This document shows, one piece after another, positions 23,409 to 32,655 of a stretch of DNA of 64,000 bases; within the stretch, counting starts at the first letter, position 1, and each line of letters opens with the position of its first letter. The translations under genes and the position numbers were made by a program. A model generated the notes under the pieces. That model worked only from the letters and a program-made list of their open reading frames with translations, did no database searches and was not told the origin of the DNA. Source of the stretch: Pandoraea commovens (lineage in GTDB: Bacteria; Pseudomonadota; Gammaproteobacteria; Burkholderiales; Burkholderiaceae); contig NZ_CABPSA010000003.1 of assembly GCF_902459615.1 (NCBI RefSeq), forward strand, positions 1 through 64,000, in the 5' to 3' direction.

Positions 23409-26108
23409 TTAAGCTGCATTCGTCGTCACCGCTGACGCCGCACACATGCGCTGCAACTCCGGCACGCACGAACCGCAAACCGTCCCGCAGCCAAGCTTCC
23501 CCTTCAGTTGCGCGACATCGGCCCCGGCGGCAATCGCTGCGTCGATGCTCGACGCCGTCACCGACTTGCACTGACATACGGTGCGATCTCGCGGCACCGC
23601 TGGCCCGCTATCGGCGACGAACACCGCGTGACGTGCGCGCGTCCACGGCGATGCCCCTTTCACACGTGCGAGCAACGTCGTCGATCCCGCAATATCCGCC
23701 TCGCTGCCCGCGACCAGCACACCGTCGATGAGCGTGTTGCACCAAGCAACGCGCTTGGTCATTGCACGGCGCGCGTCGCGATACTCCAGCAGCGATTCGT
23801 CTCGCGGCAGGGCCAACGCCGTATGCAGACGCTCCAGCCAATCGGCATCCGGTTCAGCGTCGGCAGCCGTCACCACCAGCCGGTCGTCGCCCTCCAGCCG
23901 CACCGTCGCGAACCGTCGCTCCGCGAGCAACGGCTGCACGGTCGCGTGCAATTGCAGCGCATCGCCACGACGCACCGCCGCCACGCGCCACGGCAACGTC
24001 ACGGGTTCGACGCGCACCGCTGCATGCTTCAATTCCGGTTGCTTCGAGTATTTGTCGACGGTACCGATCGTGGTGTCGTTCACGCCACCGCCACCGAGAA
24101 ACTGACCGCTCCAATGCATCGGGACGAACACCGTGCCCGATGCCACGTCATCGCTCACCGTCAGCGTCAGCACCCGTTCACCGCGACGGCTCGACAGGCG
24201 CACGAAGTCGCCCGCCCGCAAGCTGCGACGCGCCGCATCCGCCGGATGCATCGTCAGCGCCGGTTCAGGGGCATGCTCGAACAACTGCCCCACGCGCCCT
24301 GTGCGGCTCATGCCGTGCCACTGATCGCGCAACCGTCCCGTAATCAGACGCAGCGGATGCCGTGCATTGATCGGCTCGGCCACCGGCCGATACTCGAACG
24401 CGTGAAAGCGCGCACGGCCGTCGCCGGTCGCGAACACGCCGTCCTCATAGCGCCGGGCCGCACCGCGCGCTGCGCCCGCCGGATACGGCCACTGCTGCGG
24501 ACCGTCACGCTCCAGCAAGGCGTAATCGATGCCGCCGATGTCGAGATCGCGGCCGAGCGTGAGCGTGCGATGTTCGTTGAAGATCGTCTCGATGGACGAA
24601 AACGCGAACGGCTCGGGCGACGCGTCGAGCTTCGGTGCGAGACGCCGCGCCACTTCGCTCGCAATCCACCAGTCAGCGCGCGCATCGCCGGGTGCGGGGA
24701 TCGCCGCACGCACACGCGAAATTCGGCGCTCGGAATTCGTGACGGTACCGGCCTTCTCGCCCCAACTCGCGGCGGGCAGCAGTACATCCGCGTAGGGCAC
24801 CGTATCCGTCTGATGAAAAGCTTCCTGCACGACGACGAACTCCGCCGTTGCCAGCGCTTCGCGCACGCGTGCGCTGTCCGGCATCGAATGCACAGGGTTC
24901 GTACAGGCGATCCAGATTGCTTTGATACGTCCGTCGCGCACCGCATCGAACATCTCCACAGCGGGCAGGCCCGGCGTGTCGGAGAGTCCCTGCACGCCCC
25001 AGAGCTGTTCGACTTCGGCACGATGGGCCGCATTGCCGATATCGCGATGCGCGGCGAGCATGGTGGCCAGTCCGCCGACTTCGCGTCCGCCCATGGCGTT
25101 GGGCTGACCGGTCAGCGAGAACGGCCCGGCACCGGCGCGTCCGATCTGCCCCGTTGCCAGATGCAGATGGATGAGCGCAAGGTTCTTCTCCGTGCCGTGG
25201 CTCGACTGATTCAGTCCCATGCAATACAGCGAGAGCGCCGCCGGGCTTTCCCCGAACCAGTCCGCCGCCTGACGCAACGCCGACTCTTCGATGCCGCAGA
25301 TATCCGCGACGAGCTGCGGCGGATAGGCGCGCAGCACTTGCTTGAGGGCGTCGAACCCTTCCGTGTGCGCATCGATATAGCGACGGTCGATGCGCCCTTC
25401 CCAAATGAGGTGGTGCAGCATGCCGTGAAACAGGGCGACGTCCGTACCCGGCACGATCGCCAGATGCAGGTCCGCCATCGCCGCCGTATCGGTGCGGCGC
25501 GGATCGACCACGATCCAGCGAATCGACGGATCGGCGGCCTTCGCCGCTTCCAGACGCCGGAACAGCACCGGATGCGCATACGCCATGTTGCTGCCCGCGA
25601 AGATCACAGTGCGGGCGGCTTCGAGATCGTCGTAGCACGTGGGCGGGCCGTCGGCACCGAGCGCCATCTTGTACGCGCTCACGGCGCTCGACATGCACAG
25701 TCGCGAGTTCGTGTCGATGTTGTTGGTGCGCACCAGCCCTTTCGCGAGCTTGTTGAAGACGTAATAGTCCTCGGTCAGCAACTGCCCCGAAACGTAGAAC
25801 GCCACCGAGTCCGGTCCGTGACGGCGAATGACGTCGGCAAAGCGCGACGCCACCGTTTCCAGCGCGGCGTCCCACGTTGCGGGGACGCGCTCGGCATCGC
25901 GCGTGGCGCGCATCTCGGGCATCAGCACGCGTCCGGCGAGCGACTGCGCTGTCAGCGGCAGCGTCATGCCTTTGCTGCACAGTCGTCCGTAGTTCGCCGG
26001 GTGGTTCGGATCGCCCTGCACACCGACGATGCGCTCGCCGTCGCTCTCGACGAGCATGCCGCAACCGACGCCGCAGTAGCAGCAAGTGGTTTGCGTGAGG
26101 GTTGTCAT
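23409..26108 (-). CDS. nasA: Assimilatory nitrate reductase catalytic subunit with C-terminal Bfd-type [2Fe-2S] domain
   Basis: 899 residues of the molybdopterin oxidoreductase family. The N-terminal [4Fe-4S] motif is CCYCGVGCG...GRLCSKG, with molybdopterin-binding regions (ATCGN-like SNMAYAHPVLF, TNPVHSMPDS, VNDTTIGTVDKYSKQPELKHAAVRVEP). The C-terminal 60 residues are a Bfd-like domain with CQCKSVT and KLGCGTVCGSC, as in NasA/NasC-type cytoplasmic assimilatory nitrate reductases. It reduces nitrate to nitrite for NirBD. ATG 26108, preceded by ggag, was chosen because the Fe-S motif begins 8 residues later. The antisense frame here is large but is a GC artefact. Confidence 0.95.
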   Translation of the reverse strand: MTTLTQTTCCYCGVGCGMLVESDGERIVGVQGDPNHPANYGRLCSKGMTLPLTAQSLAGRVLMPEMRATRDAERVPATWDAALETVASRFADVIRRHGPDSVAFYVSGQLLTEDYYVFNKLAKGLVRTNNIDTNSRLCMSSAVSAYKMALGADGPPTCYDDLEAARTVIFAGSNMAYAHPVLFRRLEAAKAADPSIRWIVVDPRRTDTAAMADLHLAIVPGTDVALFHGMLHHLIWEGRIDRRYIDAHTEGFDALKQVLRAYPPQLVADICGIEESALRQAADWFGESPAALSLYCMGLNQSSHGTEKNLALIHLHLATGQIGRAGAGPFSLTGQPNAMGGREVGGLATMLAAHRDIGNAAHRAEVEQLWGVQGLSDTPGLPAVEMFDAVRDGRIKAIWIACTNPVHSMPDSARVREALATAEFVVVQEAFHQTDTVPYADVLLPAASWGEKAGTVTNSERRISRVRAAIPAPGDARADWWIASEVARRLAPKLDASPEPFAFSSIETIFNEHRTLTLGRDLDIGGIDYALLERDGPQQWPYPAGAARGAARRYEDGVFATGDGRARFHAFEYRPVAEPINARHPLRLITGRLRDQWHGMSRTGRVGQLFEHAPEPALTMHPADAARRSLRAGDFVRLSSRRGERVLTLTVSDDVASGTVFVPMHWSGQFLGGGGVNDTTIGTVDKYSKQPELKHAAVRVEPVTLPWRVAAVRRGDALQLHATVQPLLAERRFATVRLEGDDRLVVTAADAEPDADWLERLHTALALPRDESLLEYRDARRAMTKRVAWCNTLIDGVLVAGSEADIAGSTTLLARVKGASPWTRARHAVFVADSGPAVPRDRTVCQCKSVTASSIDAAIAAGADVAQLKGKLGCGTVCGSCVPELQRMCAASAVTTNAA

Positions 26109-26174
26109 GGGGACTCCGGCGCTTGTTTGTATGTGTCGTGGGTGTTGCGCAAACCGATGAAAAAGCGGCAACCG

Positions 26175-26540
26175 TCAGGCCGCTACCGTCTCGGTCGCGG
26201 AAGTGCTCACCGTCTCGTCAATCGACAGATACACCTCGCCCGCGTCGATCCGCACCGGGAAGCGCTGTGCGCAACCGACGTCCGGTGCGCAGGCTTCGCC
26301 CGTCGTCAGATCGATGTTCCAGGCGTGCAGCGGACACGTCACCTTCTCGCCGTGCACGATGCCCAGCGACAACGCGCCGCCCTTGTGCGGACACTTGTCG
26401 CGCAGCGCGAAGACGTTGTCGCTCTCGGTGCGAAACAGTGCGATGTTGCCGCTTGCGTGGTTCAGCACACGCGTGCCCAGACGCGGGATCGCATTTACGT
26501 CGCAGACATGCAGCCAGATCGGTTGGGATGACGTCGTCAT
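26175..26540 (-). CDS. nirD: Nitrite reductase (NADH) small subunit NirD
   Basis: A 121-residue Rieske-like protein. CPHKGGALSLG and CPLHAWNID give a Cys-x-His...Cys-x-x-His pattern, and the surrounding VFALRDKC and EVTCPLHAW-type strands match NirD of assimilatory NADH-dependent nitrite reductase. It works with NirB in the cytoplasm. It follows nirB by 9 bases. The acidic C-terminal tail (SIDETVSTSATETVAA) is an ordinary variation. Confidence 0.95.
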   Translation of the reverse strand: MTTSSQPIWLHVCDVNAIPRLGTRVLNHASGNIALFRTESDNVFALRDKCPHKGGALSLGIVHGEKVTCPLHAWNIDLTTGEACAPDVGCAQRFPVRIDAGEVYLSIDETVSTSATETVAA

Positions 26541-26549
26541 GGGATCTCC

Positions 26550-29027
26550 TCAGGCAGTCGTGGTTTCGGTCGCGACGTCGGCAGGCGTTGCGCTCTGCGC
26601 CGTCGCCGTGAGCGGCCGGTACTCGTTGGCTTGCGCGCCGTTGATACGCGCCTGCCACGGGTCGGGCAGTCCGTCGAGCGAGAACAACAGACGCTCATAC
26701 AGTGCACGACGATTGGCGGCGTCCGCCACCACGCGCTGCTTCACGTAATCGAGGCCCACGCGATCGAGGTAATGCACCGTTCGGTCGAGGTAGTAGGCTT
26801 CCTCACGATACAACTGAAGGAACGCGCCGGTGTACTCCTTGACCTCCTCGGCCGTCTTCACCTTCACGAGGAACTGCGCCACTTCCGTCTTGATGCCGCC
26901 GTTGCCGCCCACATACAGCTCCCAGCCCGAGTCGACGGCAATCACGCCCACGTCCTTGATCCCGGCTTCGGCGCAGTTGCGCGGGCAGCCCGACACGGCC
27001 AGCTTCACCTTGTGCGGCGACCACATGTTCGCGAGCATCGTCTCCAGATCGATGCCCATCTGCGTGCTGTTCTGCGTGCCGAAGCGGCAGAACTCGCTGC
27101 CCACACACGTCTTCACCGTGCGGATCGACTTGCCGTAAGCGTGACCCGACGGCATACCCAGATCGCGCCACACGTTCACCAGATCGTCCTTCTTCACGCC
27201 GAGCAAGTCGATGCGCTGACCGCCCGTGACCTTGACCATCGGAATCTGATACTTGTCGGCCACATCTGCAATGCGGCGCAGTTCGCTCGCATTCGTCACA
27301 CCGCCCTTCATCTGCGGGATGACGGAGAACGTGTTGTCCTTCTGGATGTTGGCGTGCACGCGTTCGTTGACGAAGCGGCTTTGCGGATCGTCCACCGCTT
27401 CCTTCGGCCACGTGCTGAGCATGTAGTAGTTCAGCGCCGGACGGCACGTTGCGCAGCCGTTGGGCGTGCGCCATTCGAGGAAGTCGAAGGCGGCGCGGTG
27501 CGTGGTCAGGCGATGCTCGCGCACCGCACGACGCACATCTGCGTGCGACAGGTCGGTGCAGCCGCACACGGCCTTCTCCTTCGGCGCGGCGTCGTAGGTC
27601 GAACCGAGCGTGCTCATCAGAATCTGTTCGCACAGCCCTGCGCACGAGCCGCAGGAACTGGCGGCCTTGGTGTGCTTCTTCACTTCGTCGAGCGTGAACA
27701 GGCCCTTCTCGGTGATGGCCTTAACAATGGTGCCCTTGCAAACGCCGTTGCAACCGCAGACCTCGTCGGTATCGGCCATGGCCGACGCGCGGTTCTGCCC
27801 TTGCGTGCCGACGTCGCCCACGCTCGACTCGCCGAACATGATGCGCTCGCGCAACTCGCCCAGCGTGCGCCCTTCGCGCAGCAGCTTGAAGTACCACGCG
27901 CCGTCCGCCGTGTCGCCATACAGACAGGCGCCGACGAGCTTGTCGTCGCGAATCACGAGCTTCTTGTAGACGCCGCTCGCCGGGTCCGACAGCACGATTT
28001 CCTCCGTGCCCTCGCCGCCCAGAAAGTCGCCCGCCGAGAACAGATCGATGCCCGTGACCTTGAGCTTCGTGGAGAGCACCGAGCCGCGATAGCTGCCGAT
28101 GCCCATCAACGCGAGGTGATTCGCGCAGACCTTGGCCTGCTCGAACAACGGCGCGACGAGACCGTACGCCACGCCGCGATGGCTCACGCATTCGCCCACG
28201 GCGTAGATGCGCGGATCGTAGGTTTGCAGCGTGTCCGACACCACGATGCCGCGTGCGCAGTGCAAACCGGCCGCTTCCGCCAGCGTGGTATTCGGGCGGA
28301 TGCCTGCGGCCATCACCACGAGATCCGCCGCGATTTCGTCGCCGTTGCTGAACTTCACGGCGCGCACGCAGCGGTTGTCGTCGCCGAGAATCTCGGACGT
28401 CTGATGCGACAGACGGAACGCGAGGCCGCGCGCTTCGAGCGACTGTTGCAGCAGCTTGCCCGCCGTGCTGTCCAACTGACGCTCGAGCAGCGTGTCGGCC
28501 AGATGCACGACCGTGACGTCCATGCCGCGCAGTTTCAGGCCGTTGGCCGCCTCCAGACCGAGCAGTCCACCGCCGATCACGACCGCGTGACGCTTCACCT
28601 TGGCCGTCTCGATCATGATTTCGGTGTCGCGGATGTCGCGATAGCTGATCACACCATCGAGATCCTTGCCCGGCACCGGCAGAATGAACGGGCTGGAGCC
28701 GGTCGCGATGAGCAGACGGTCGTAAGGCGCTTCGGTGCCGTCGGCACAGCGCACCACGCGGCTCCGACGGTCGATCTGCGTGACTTCGCGGCCCAGATGC
28801 AGCGTGATGCCCTTCTCCGCATACCAGTCGAGCGGATTGAGCACGATGTCCTTGAACGCCTGTTCGCCAGCGAGCACCGGCGAGAGCAGGATACGGTTGT
28901 AGTTCGGATGCGGCTCGGCGCCGAACACGGTGATGTCGTATTGGTTCGGTGCAATCTCAAGCAGCTCTTCGAGCGTGCGGATGCCGGCCATGCCGTTGCC
29001 GATGACGACCAGACGAGGTTTGCGCAT
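26550..29027 (-). CDS. nirB: Nitrite reductase (NADH) large subunit NirB
   Basis: 825 residues. The N-terminal FAD/NADH-dependent oxidoreductase half begins MRKPRLVVIGNGMAGIRTLEEL and includes VVIGGGLLGLEAANGL. Two BFD-like [2Fe-2S] segments follow (CGCNGVCKGTI...SCGSCAGLCEQIL; CGCTDLSHADVRRAVREH). The C-terminal sirohaem/[4Fe-4S] nitrite reductase domain has TCVGSEFCRFG and SGCPRNCAEAGIKDVG. It reduces nitrite to ammonium with NADH. ATG 29027 is preceded by aggagaag; the in-frame extension upstream covers the leader terminator and is not coding. First gene of nirB-nirD-nasA-cobA-nasT-nasS. Confidence 0.96.
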   Translation of the reverse strand: MRKPRLVVIGNGMAGIRTLEELLEIAPNQYDITVFGAEPHPNYNRILLSPVLAGEQAFKDIVLNPLDWYAEKGITLHLGREVTQIDRRSRVVRCADGTEAPYDRLLIATGSSPFILPVPGKDLDGVISYRDIRDTEIMIETAKVKRHAVVIGGGLLGLEAANGLKLRGMDVTVVHLADTLLERQLDSTAGKLLQQSLEARGLAFRLSHQTSEILGDDNRCVRAVKFSNGDEIAADLVVMAAGIRPNTTLAEAAGLHCARGIVVSDTLQTYDPRIYAVGECVSHRGVAYGLVAPLFEQAKVCANHLALMGIGSYRGSVLSTKLKVTGIDLFSAGDFLGGEGTEEIVLSDPASGVYKKLVIRDDKLVGACLYGDTADGAWYFKLLREGRTLGELRERIMFGESSVGDVGTQGQNRASAMADTDEVCGCNGVCKGTIVKAITEKGLFTLDEVKKHTKAASSCGSCAGLCEQILMSTLGSTYDAAPKEKAVCGCTDLSHADVRRAVREHRLTTHRAAFDFLEWRTPNGCATCRPALNYYMLSTWPKEAVDDPQSRFVNERVHANIQKDNTFSVIPQMKGGVTNASELRRIADVADKYQIPMVKVTGGQRIDLLGVKKDDLVNVWRDLGMPSGHAYGKSIRTVKTCVGSEFCRFGTQNSTQMGIDLETMLANMWSPHKVKLAVSGCPRNCAEAGIKDVGVIAVDSGWELYVGGNGGIKTEVAQFLVKVKTAEEVKEYTGAFLQLYREEAYYLDRTVHYLDRVGLDYVKQRVVADAANRRALYERLLFSLDGLPDPWQARINGAQANEYRPLTATAQSATPADVATETTTA

Positions 29028-29382
29028 GCTGTCTTCTCCTGTAGCGCCTGCAGCGCCCGAAAAACAAAACGGCGTCCATCCGTGCCGAAGCACAGAGGGA
29101 CGCCGTTGTCCTGTGGGTACGTCGCAGGCTGTCCCGCCTGACGTCGCACCTGAATTCTTTGCCGGCGACGCCTTTGCCGCTGGCACTAACGCTAACGCAA
29201 CAAGCGTGCCAGCACGTGGGATATCGCCCGCCGGGCGTTACCGGGCAAGGAGAAGATCAGAAGTTGTCTATGGGAAACGCCCGAAAGTGGCGCTAAAAAA
29301 CGTTAAATCTGCTGCACCGCACCAGTGCATGACGCTGGGCCGCAGCCCCGCGCGCACCAACTTGATGCCTGCACGCGGTGCG
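29028..29382 (-). ncRNA. nirB leader RNA with conditional terminator (NasT/ANTAR target candidate)
   Basis: This 355-base gap upstream of nirB holds structured leader RNA. On the minus strand the order is: an 8-bp stem GCTGGCAC/GTGCCAGC (29206-29213 with 29179-29186, 19-base loop); a 5-bp stem CAGGC/GCCTG with a 6-base loop (about 29125-29140) flanked by two copies of GCGACGT; then the terminator hairpin at 29059-29107, ending some 30 bases before the nirB ATG. This is the layout expected for ANTAR-controlled nitrate operons: recognition hairpins then a terminator. No clear sigma-54 or Fnr site was found upstream. Confidence 0.65.
29059..29107 (-). terminator. Leader terminator hairpin preceding nirB
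   Basis: In the minus-strand RNA the arms AACGGCGTCC (29098-29107) and GGACGCCGTT (29068-29077) pair perfectly over 10 bp and enclose a second small stem GTGC-UUCG-GCAC with a UUCG tetraloop. The hairpin is followed by TTTTGTTTTT. It lies inside the nirB leader, upstream of the gene it would switch off, so it must be conditional. Confidence 0.85.
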
Positions 29383-30786
29383 TCAACTGGCTTCCTTCGG
29401 TTTGGCACCTGACGATTTGTGTCCGCTGACTTGCGCGCCAGCGTCGTGCGGCAGGCGCATGCCGTCGATCAGTGCGAGTAACGCAATCACCGCCATGACG
29501 ACGAACGTCCAACGGAAACTCGCGGTGCTGAACGGTGCGACACCCGCCACTTCCGTGAACTTGAGGATGAGCGCACCAAGCGCGATGCCCATGCCCGTCA
29601 TCATCTGCTGAAGCGCGGAAGACAGCGTCGCAGCGCCGCTCATGTCGGCAGGTGGCACGTCGGCGAATGCCATCGTGGCAAGCGTGGTGAACTGCATCGA
29701 CCGGCAGATGCCCCCGAACAGCAGCACGAGCGCGACGAGCCAGAACGGGGTCGTCGACGACAGCGCGGCGCACATCAGAAAGCCGATCACGACAAGCACA
29801 CCGTTGCCGAGCAGCACACGACGGAAGCCGAAGCGCTTAAGGATCGGTGTCGTTGCGGGCTTGATGCCGAGATTGCCCGCGAAGAGTGCGAGCATCAGCA
29901 GGCCGGACGTCACCGCGCTCAGACCGAACGCCAGTTGGAACATGAGCGGCAGCAGAAACGGCGCGCTGCCGATCGTCATGCGAAAAAGCGAACCGCCCCA
30001 CACCGTCACGGCAAACGTCTGTACGCGCATGGCCGCCAGATTGATGAGCGGGTGCGGCGTGTGCAGGAAGTGCCGGATCGACCAGCCCATCGAGAGCAAT
30101 CCGATGGCGAGGCAACCGATCACCATCGGCCAGTCGGCAGGCGTGCGGCTTGCCAGCTCGACGCCGAACATCAGCAAGCTGGCACCGACGCCGCTCATCA
30201 CGAAGCCCGGCAGATCGAACGGCTTGCGCTCGCCCGGCGAGGGGCCGACCAACCACAACGCGCCCGCGAATGCCGCGAGGCCCAGCGGCACGTTGATCAG
30301 AAAGATCCAGTGCCAACTCCACGTCGACGAGATGAAGCCCCCAAGCGCGGGACCGAGGACGGGGGCGGCGAGGCCCGGCCATGTGATCGTTGCAATGGCA
30401 CGCACCAGCTCCGGCTTGGGGGTATTGCGCAGCACGACGAGTCTCCCGACAGGCACCATCATTGCCCCGGCCAGCCCCTGAAGCACCCGGCAGGCGGTGA
30501 ACATGCCGAGGCTTGTGCTCATCGCGCACAGCACGGACGCCAGCGTGAAAAGCGCGATGGCGGCGGGGAACACGCGGCGCGGCCCGAGCCGGTCCGCCAG
30601 CCACCCGCTCGCCGGAATGAACGCAGCGAGTGCAACGAGATAAGCCGACAGACCGATGGACAGTTGCGACGGCGCGACGCCGAAGTCCGTCGCCATGGCG
30701 GGTAGCGACGTGGTGATGATGGTGGCATCGAGGTTCTCCATGAAGAACGTCGACGCCACCAGAAAGGGTAGCGCGCGTCGGCTCAC
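29383..30786 (-). CDS. MFS transporter, EmrB/QacA (DHA2, 14-TM) type
   Basis: A 467-residue major facilitator with about 14 hydrophobic segments. Motif A-like GWLADRLGPRRVF (loop 2-3), motif C-like GPALGGFISSTWSWHWIFLINVP and LDATIITTSLPAMATDFG in TM1 are typical of EmrB/QacA drug:H+ antiporters. It is therefore a drug or metabolite exporter, not a NarK nitrate transporter, despite lying upstream of nirB. It begins with GTG directly abutting the stop codon of the acyl-CoA dehydrogenase gene (TGA-GTG), so these two form an operon. Confidence 0.87.
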   Translation of the reverse strand: MSRRALPFLVASTFFMENLDATIITTSLPAMATDFGVAPSQLSIGLSAYLVALAAFIPASGWLADRLGPRRVFPAAIALFTLASVLCAMSTSLGMFTACRVLQGLAGAMMVPVGRLVVLRNTPKPELVRAIATITWPGLAAPVLGPALGGFISSTWSWHWIFLINVPLGLAAFAGALWLVGPSPGERKPFDLPGFVMSGVGASLLMFGVELASRTPADWPMVIGCLAIGLLSMGWSIRHFLHTPHPLINLAAMRVQTFAVTVWGGSLFRMTIGSAPFLLPLMFQLAFGLSAVTSGLLMLALFAGNLGIKPATTPILKRFGFRRVLLGNGVLVVIGFLMCAALSSTTPFWLVALVLLFGGICRSMQFTTLATMAFADVPPADMSGAATLSSALQQMMTGMGIALGALILKFTEVAGVAPFSTASFRWTFVVMAVIALLALIDGMRLPHDAGAQVSGHKSSGAKPKEAS

Positions 30787-31956
30787 TCAGTCCCTCTGCA
30801 TCAACGCGCGGCCAATGATGAGCTGCTGAATCTGCGTGGTGCCCTCGTACAGACGCAGCAGACGCACGTCGCGATAGAAGCGCTCGACCTTGTATTCATT
30901 GATGTAGCCCGCCCCGCCGTGGACCTGCACGCCGCGATCCGCCACGCGTCCGACCATTTCCGTGCAGAACAGCTTGGCGCACGAGGCCCGCGTGCTGACG
31001 TCGGCGTCGCGCTTGCCCACGGGCTTCGCGTCGTATCGCGCGGCGCAGTCCTGCACCATCGACCACCCGGCGTAGAGTTCGGCCTGACTGTCGGCGAGCA
31101 TCGCCTGCACTAACTGGAAGTCGCCGATGCGCTCGCCGAACTGCTTGCGCTCGCGGGCATAGGCCACGGACTCGTCGAGAATGCGCTGCGCCATGCCGCA
31201 GGCGAGCGCCGCCACGTGCAGACGCCCCCGGTCGAGTACCTTCATGGCCGTCTTGAAACCCTTACCGGCTTCGCCGCCGATGATGTTCGCCGCCGGGACG
31301 CGCGCGCCTTGCAGCACGACGTCGCAGGTCTTCGTGCCGCGCTGGCCCATCTTCTTGTCTGCCTTGCCCAGCGACAGGCCCGGGGTGTCAGCGGGGACGA
31401 TGAACGCCGAAATGCCGCCTGCGCCCTCGCCGCCGGTACGCGCCATCAGCGTAAACGCCCCGGCGCGCGGCGCGTTGGTGATGAAACGCTTCACGCCGTC
31501 GAGCACATAGACGTCGCCGTCGCGCACCGCGCGGGTCTTGAGCGCAGCCGCGTCCGATCCCACGTCCGGCTCGGTCAGCGCGAACGACATGATCAGTTCG
31601 CCACTCGCCACGCGCGGCAACAGATCGCGCTTCTGCGCGTCGGTGCCGTCCATCAGAATGCCCTGCGAGCCGATGCCGACGTTCGTGCCGAACACCGAAC
31701 GGAACGCCAGCGACGTCTGCCCGAACTCATAGGCCACGCGCACTTCCTGCACCATCGACAGACCGATCCCGCCGAACTCCTCGGGAATCGACAGGCCGAA
31801 CAGTCCCATCTCTTTCATCTCTTCGACGATGACGGCGGGCACTTCGTCGTGCTCCTCGACGTCGTTCTCGGCGGGCACAAGCCGCTCGCGGATGAAGCGT
31901 TGGACCGCAGCGAGCAGCAGCTCGAACGATTCGCTATCCAGTCCCTTGGATGTCAT
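30787..31956 (-). CDS. Acyl-CoA dehydrogenase
   Basis: A 389-residue acyl-CoA dehydrogenase. FAD- and substrate-binding segments are FALTEPDVGSDAAALKTRAV (about 120-140) and VHGGAGYINEYKVERFYRDVR; the catalytic glutamate is in LLRLYEGTTQIQQ near the C-terminus. Full family length. It oxidises an acyl-CoA to the enoyl-CoA with electrons passed to ETF; chain preference is not predictable. ATG 31956 has an aaggga ribosome-binding site. It is the first gene of a two-gene unit with the MFS exporter and is divergent from the marR gene. Confidence 0.92.
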   Translation of the reverse strand: MTSKGLDSESFELLLAAVQRFIRERLVPAENDVEEHDEVPAVIVEEMKEMGLFGLSIPEEFGGIGLSMVQEVRVAYEFGQTSLAFRSVFGTNVGIGSQGILMDGTDAQKRDLLPRVASGELIMSFALTEPDVGSDAAALKTRAVRDGDVYVLDGVKRFITNAPRAGAFTLMARTGGEGAGGISAFIVPADTPGLSLGKADKKMGQRGTKTCDVVLQGARVPAANIIGGEAGKGFKTAMKVLDRGRLHVAALACGMAQRILDESVAYARERKQFGERIGDFQLVQAMLADSQAELYAGWSMVQDCAARYDAKPVGKRDADVSTRASCAKLFCTEMVGRVADRGVQVHGGAGYINEYKVERFYRDVRLLRLYEGTTQIQQLIIGRALMQRD

Positions 31957-32135
31957 TGGGCGTCCCTTGAAATATGTCGTAACACTTGGCGACGGGCGTG
32001 AAGCCTGCGCGCCGGATGCCGCTATCTTACCCGCCGACATCGCCGAAAGGCACGCCACGTCAGCCTCTGCCAAGGATGCTGCCCGAGGCTTCCCACGATT
32101 CCCACGGATTTCGCAACAGCCTATTAGCTAGCATC

Positions 32136-32158
32136 CTAATTATTAGTTAACATATAAT
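32136..32158. promoter_or_regulatory. Candidate MarR operator and -10 box upstream of the efflux operon
   Basis: CTAATTATTAG (32136-32146) is a perfect 5+1+5 palindrome in an AT-rich pocket. It is followed by a consensus TATAAT (32153-32158) only 9 bases before the marR ATG, which would make a very short leader. A degenerate second copy (TTAGCTA) lies just upstream. Placement fits autorepression by the following MarR protein (inference). Confidence 0.55.
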
Positions 32159-32166
32159 CTTTCGCC

Positions 32167-32640
32167 ATGACCTCCCTAGAATCGCTCCGCTTTGTCTTCA
32201 CCAGCCATCTGCTGCTGGCGGGCAAACAATGGCGCCAGTTATCGCAGGGCGCGATTGTCGAATACGGCATCTCCGCGGCGAGCGCCGGCCCCCTGCTGTT
32301 CATCCGCCGTCTTGGCCAGGGTGTGCGTCAGGTCGAGCTGGCCGAGTACGTCGGGCTCGAAGGCGCGTCGCTCGTGCGCCTGCTCGATCAGTTGTGCGCG
32401 GCCGGTCTGGTCGTGCGCGAAGTGGACGCCAGCGACCGTCGCGCCAATGCGCTGCGGCTCACCGAAGCGGGTGAAACGCTCGCCGAAAAGCTCGAAGTCG
32501 AACTCAGCCAGTTGCGTGCCAAGGTGTTCGCGAATATCCCCCGGGAAGATTTCGATGCCGTGCTGCGCGTGTTCGAAACGCTCAACCGCGCGGCGGACCC
32601 GGACGGGTCCATCCTCGCGATGGAACTCCCCAAAAAGTAG
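32167..32640 (+). CDS. MarR-family transcriptional regulator of the efflux operon
   Basis: A 157-residue winged-helix protein: the recognition region VRQVELAEYVGLEGASLVRLLDQLCAAGLVVREVDASDRRANALRLTEAG matches MarR with the DxRxxxLxLT wing. It lies 15 bases upstream of the FUSC exporter and is probably cotranscribed. The upstream palindrome overlapping the presumed promoter suggests it represses itself and the exporter genes until an aromatic acid or similar ligand binds; this ligand class is inferred from the exporter type. Confidence 0.9.
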   Translation: MTSLESLRFVFTSHLLLAGKQWRQLSQGAIVEYGISAASAGPLLFIRRLGQGVRQVELAEYVGLEGASLVRLLDQLCAAGLVVREVDASDRRANALRLTEAGETLAEKLEVELSQLRAKVFANIPREDFDAVLRVFETLNRAADPDGSILAMELPKK

Positions 32641-32655
32641 TCAAAGACGTCGACC

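Noticed and set aside
23508-29141. Very long plus-strand open frames opposite nasA (about 1000 codons) and nirB (about 836 codons)
   Set aside because: They are antisense shadows of GC-rich genes: their translations are Arg/His/Ala-rich, lack any domain, and the minus-strand proteins show full family motifs.
29240-29400. Sigma-54 promoter (TGGCAC-N5-TTGC) for the nirB operon
   Set aside because: Only a poor GG-N10-GC match was found, lacking the TT before GC and the CAC after GG.
29383-30786. Nitrate/nitrite transporter NarK upstream of nirB
   Set aside because: The protein has about 14 membrane segments and EmrB/QacA motifs, and is cotranscribed with an acyl-CoA dehydrogenase; nitrate-porter signatures are absent.
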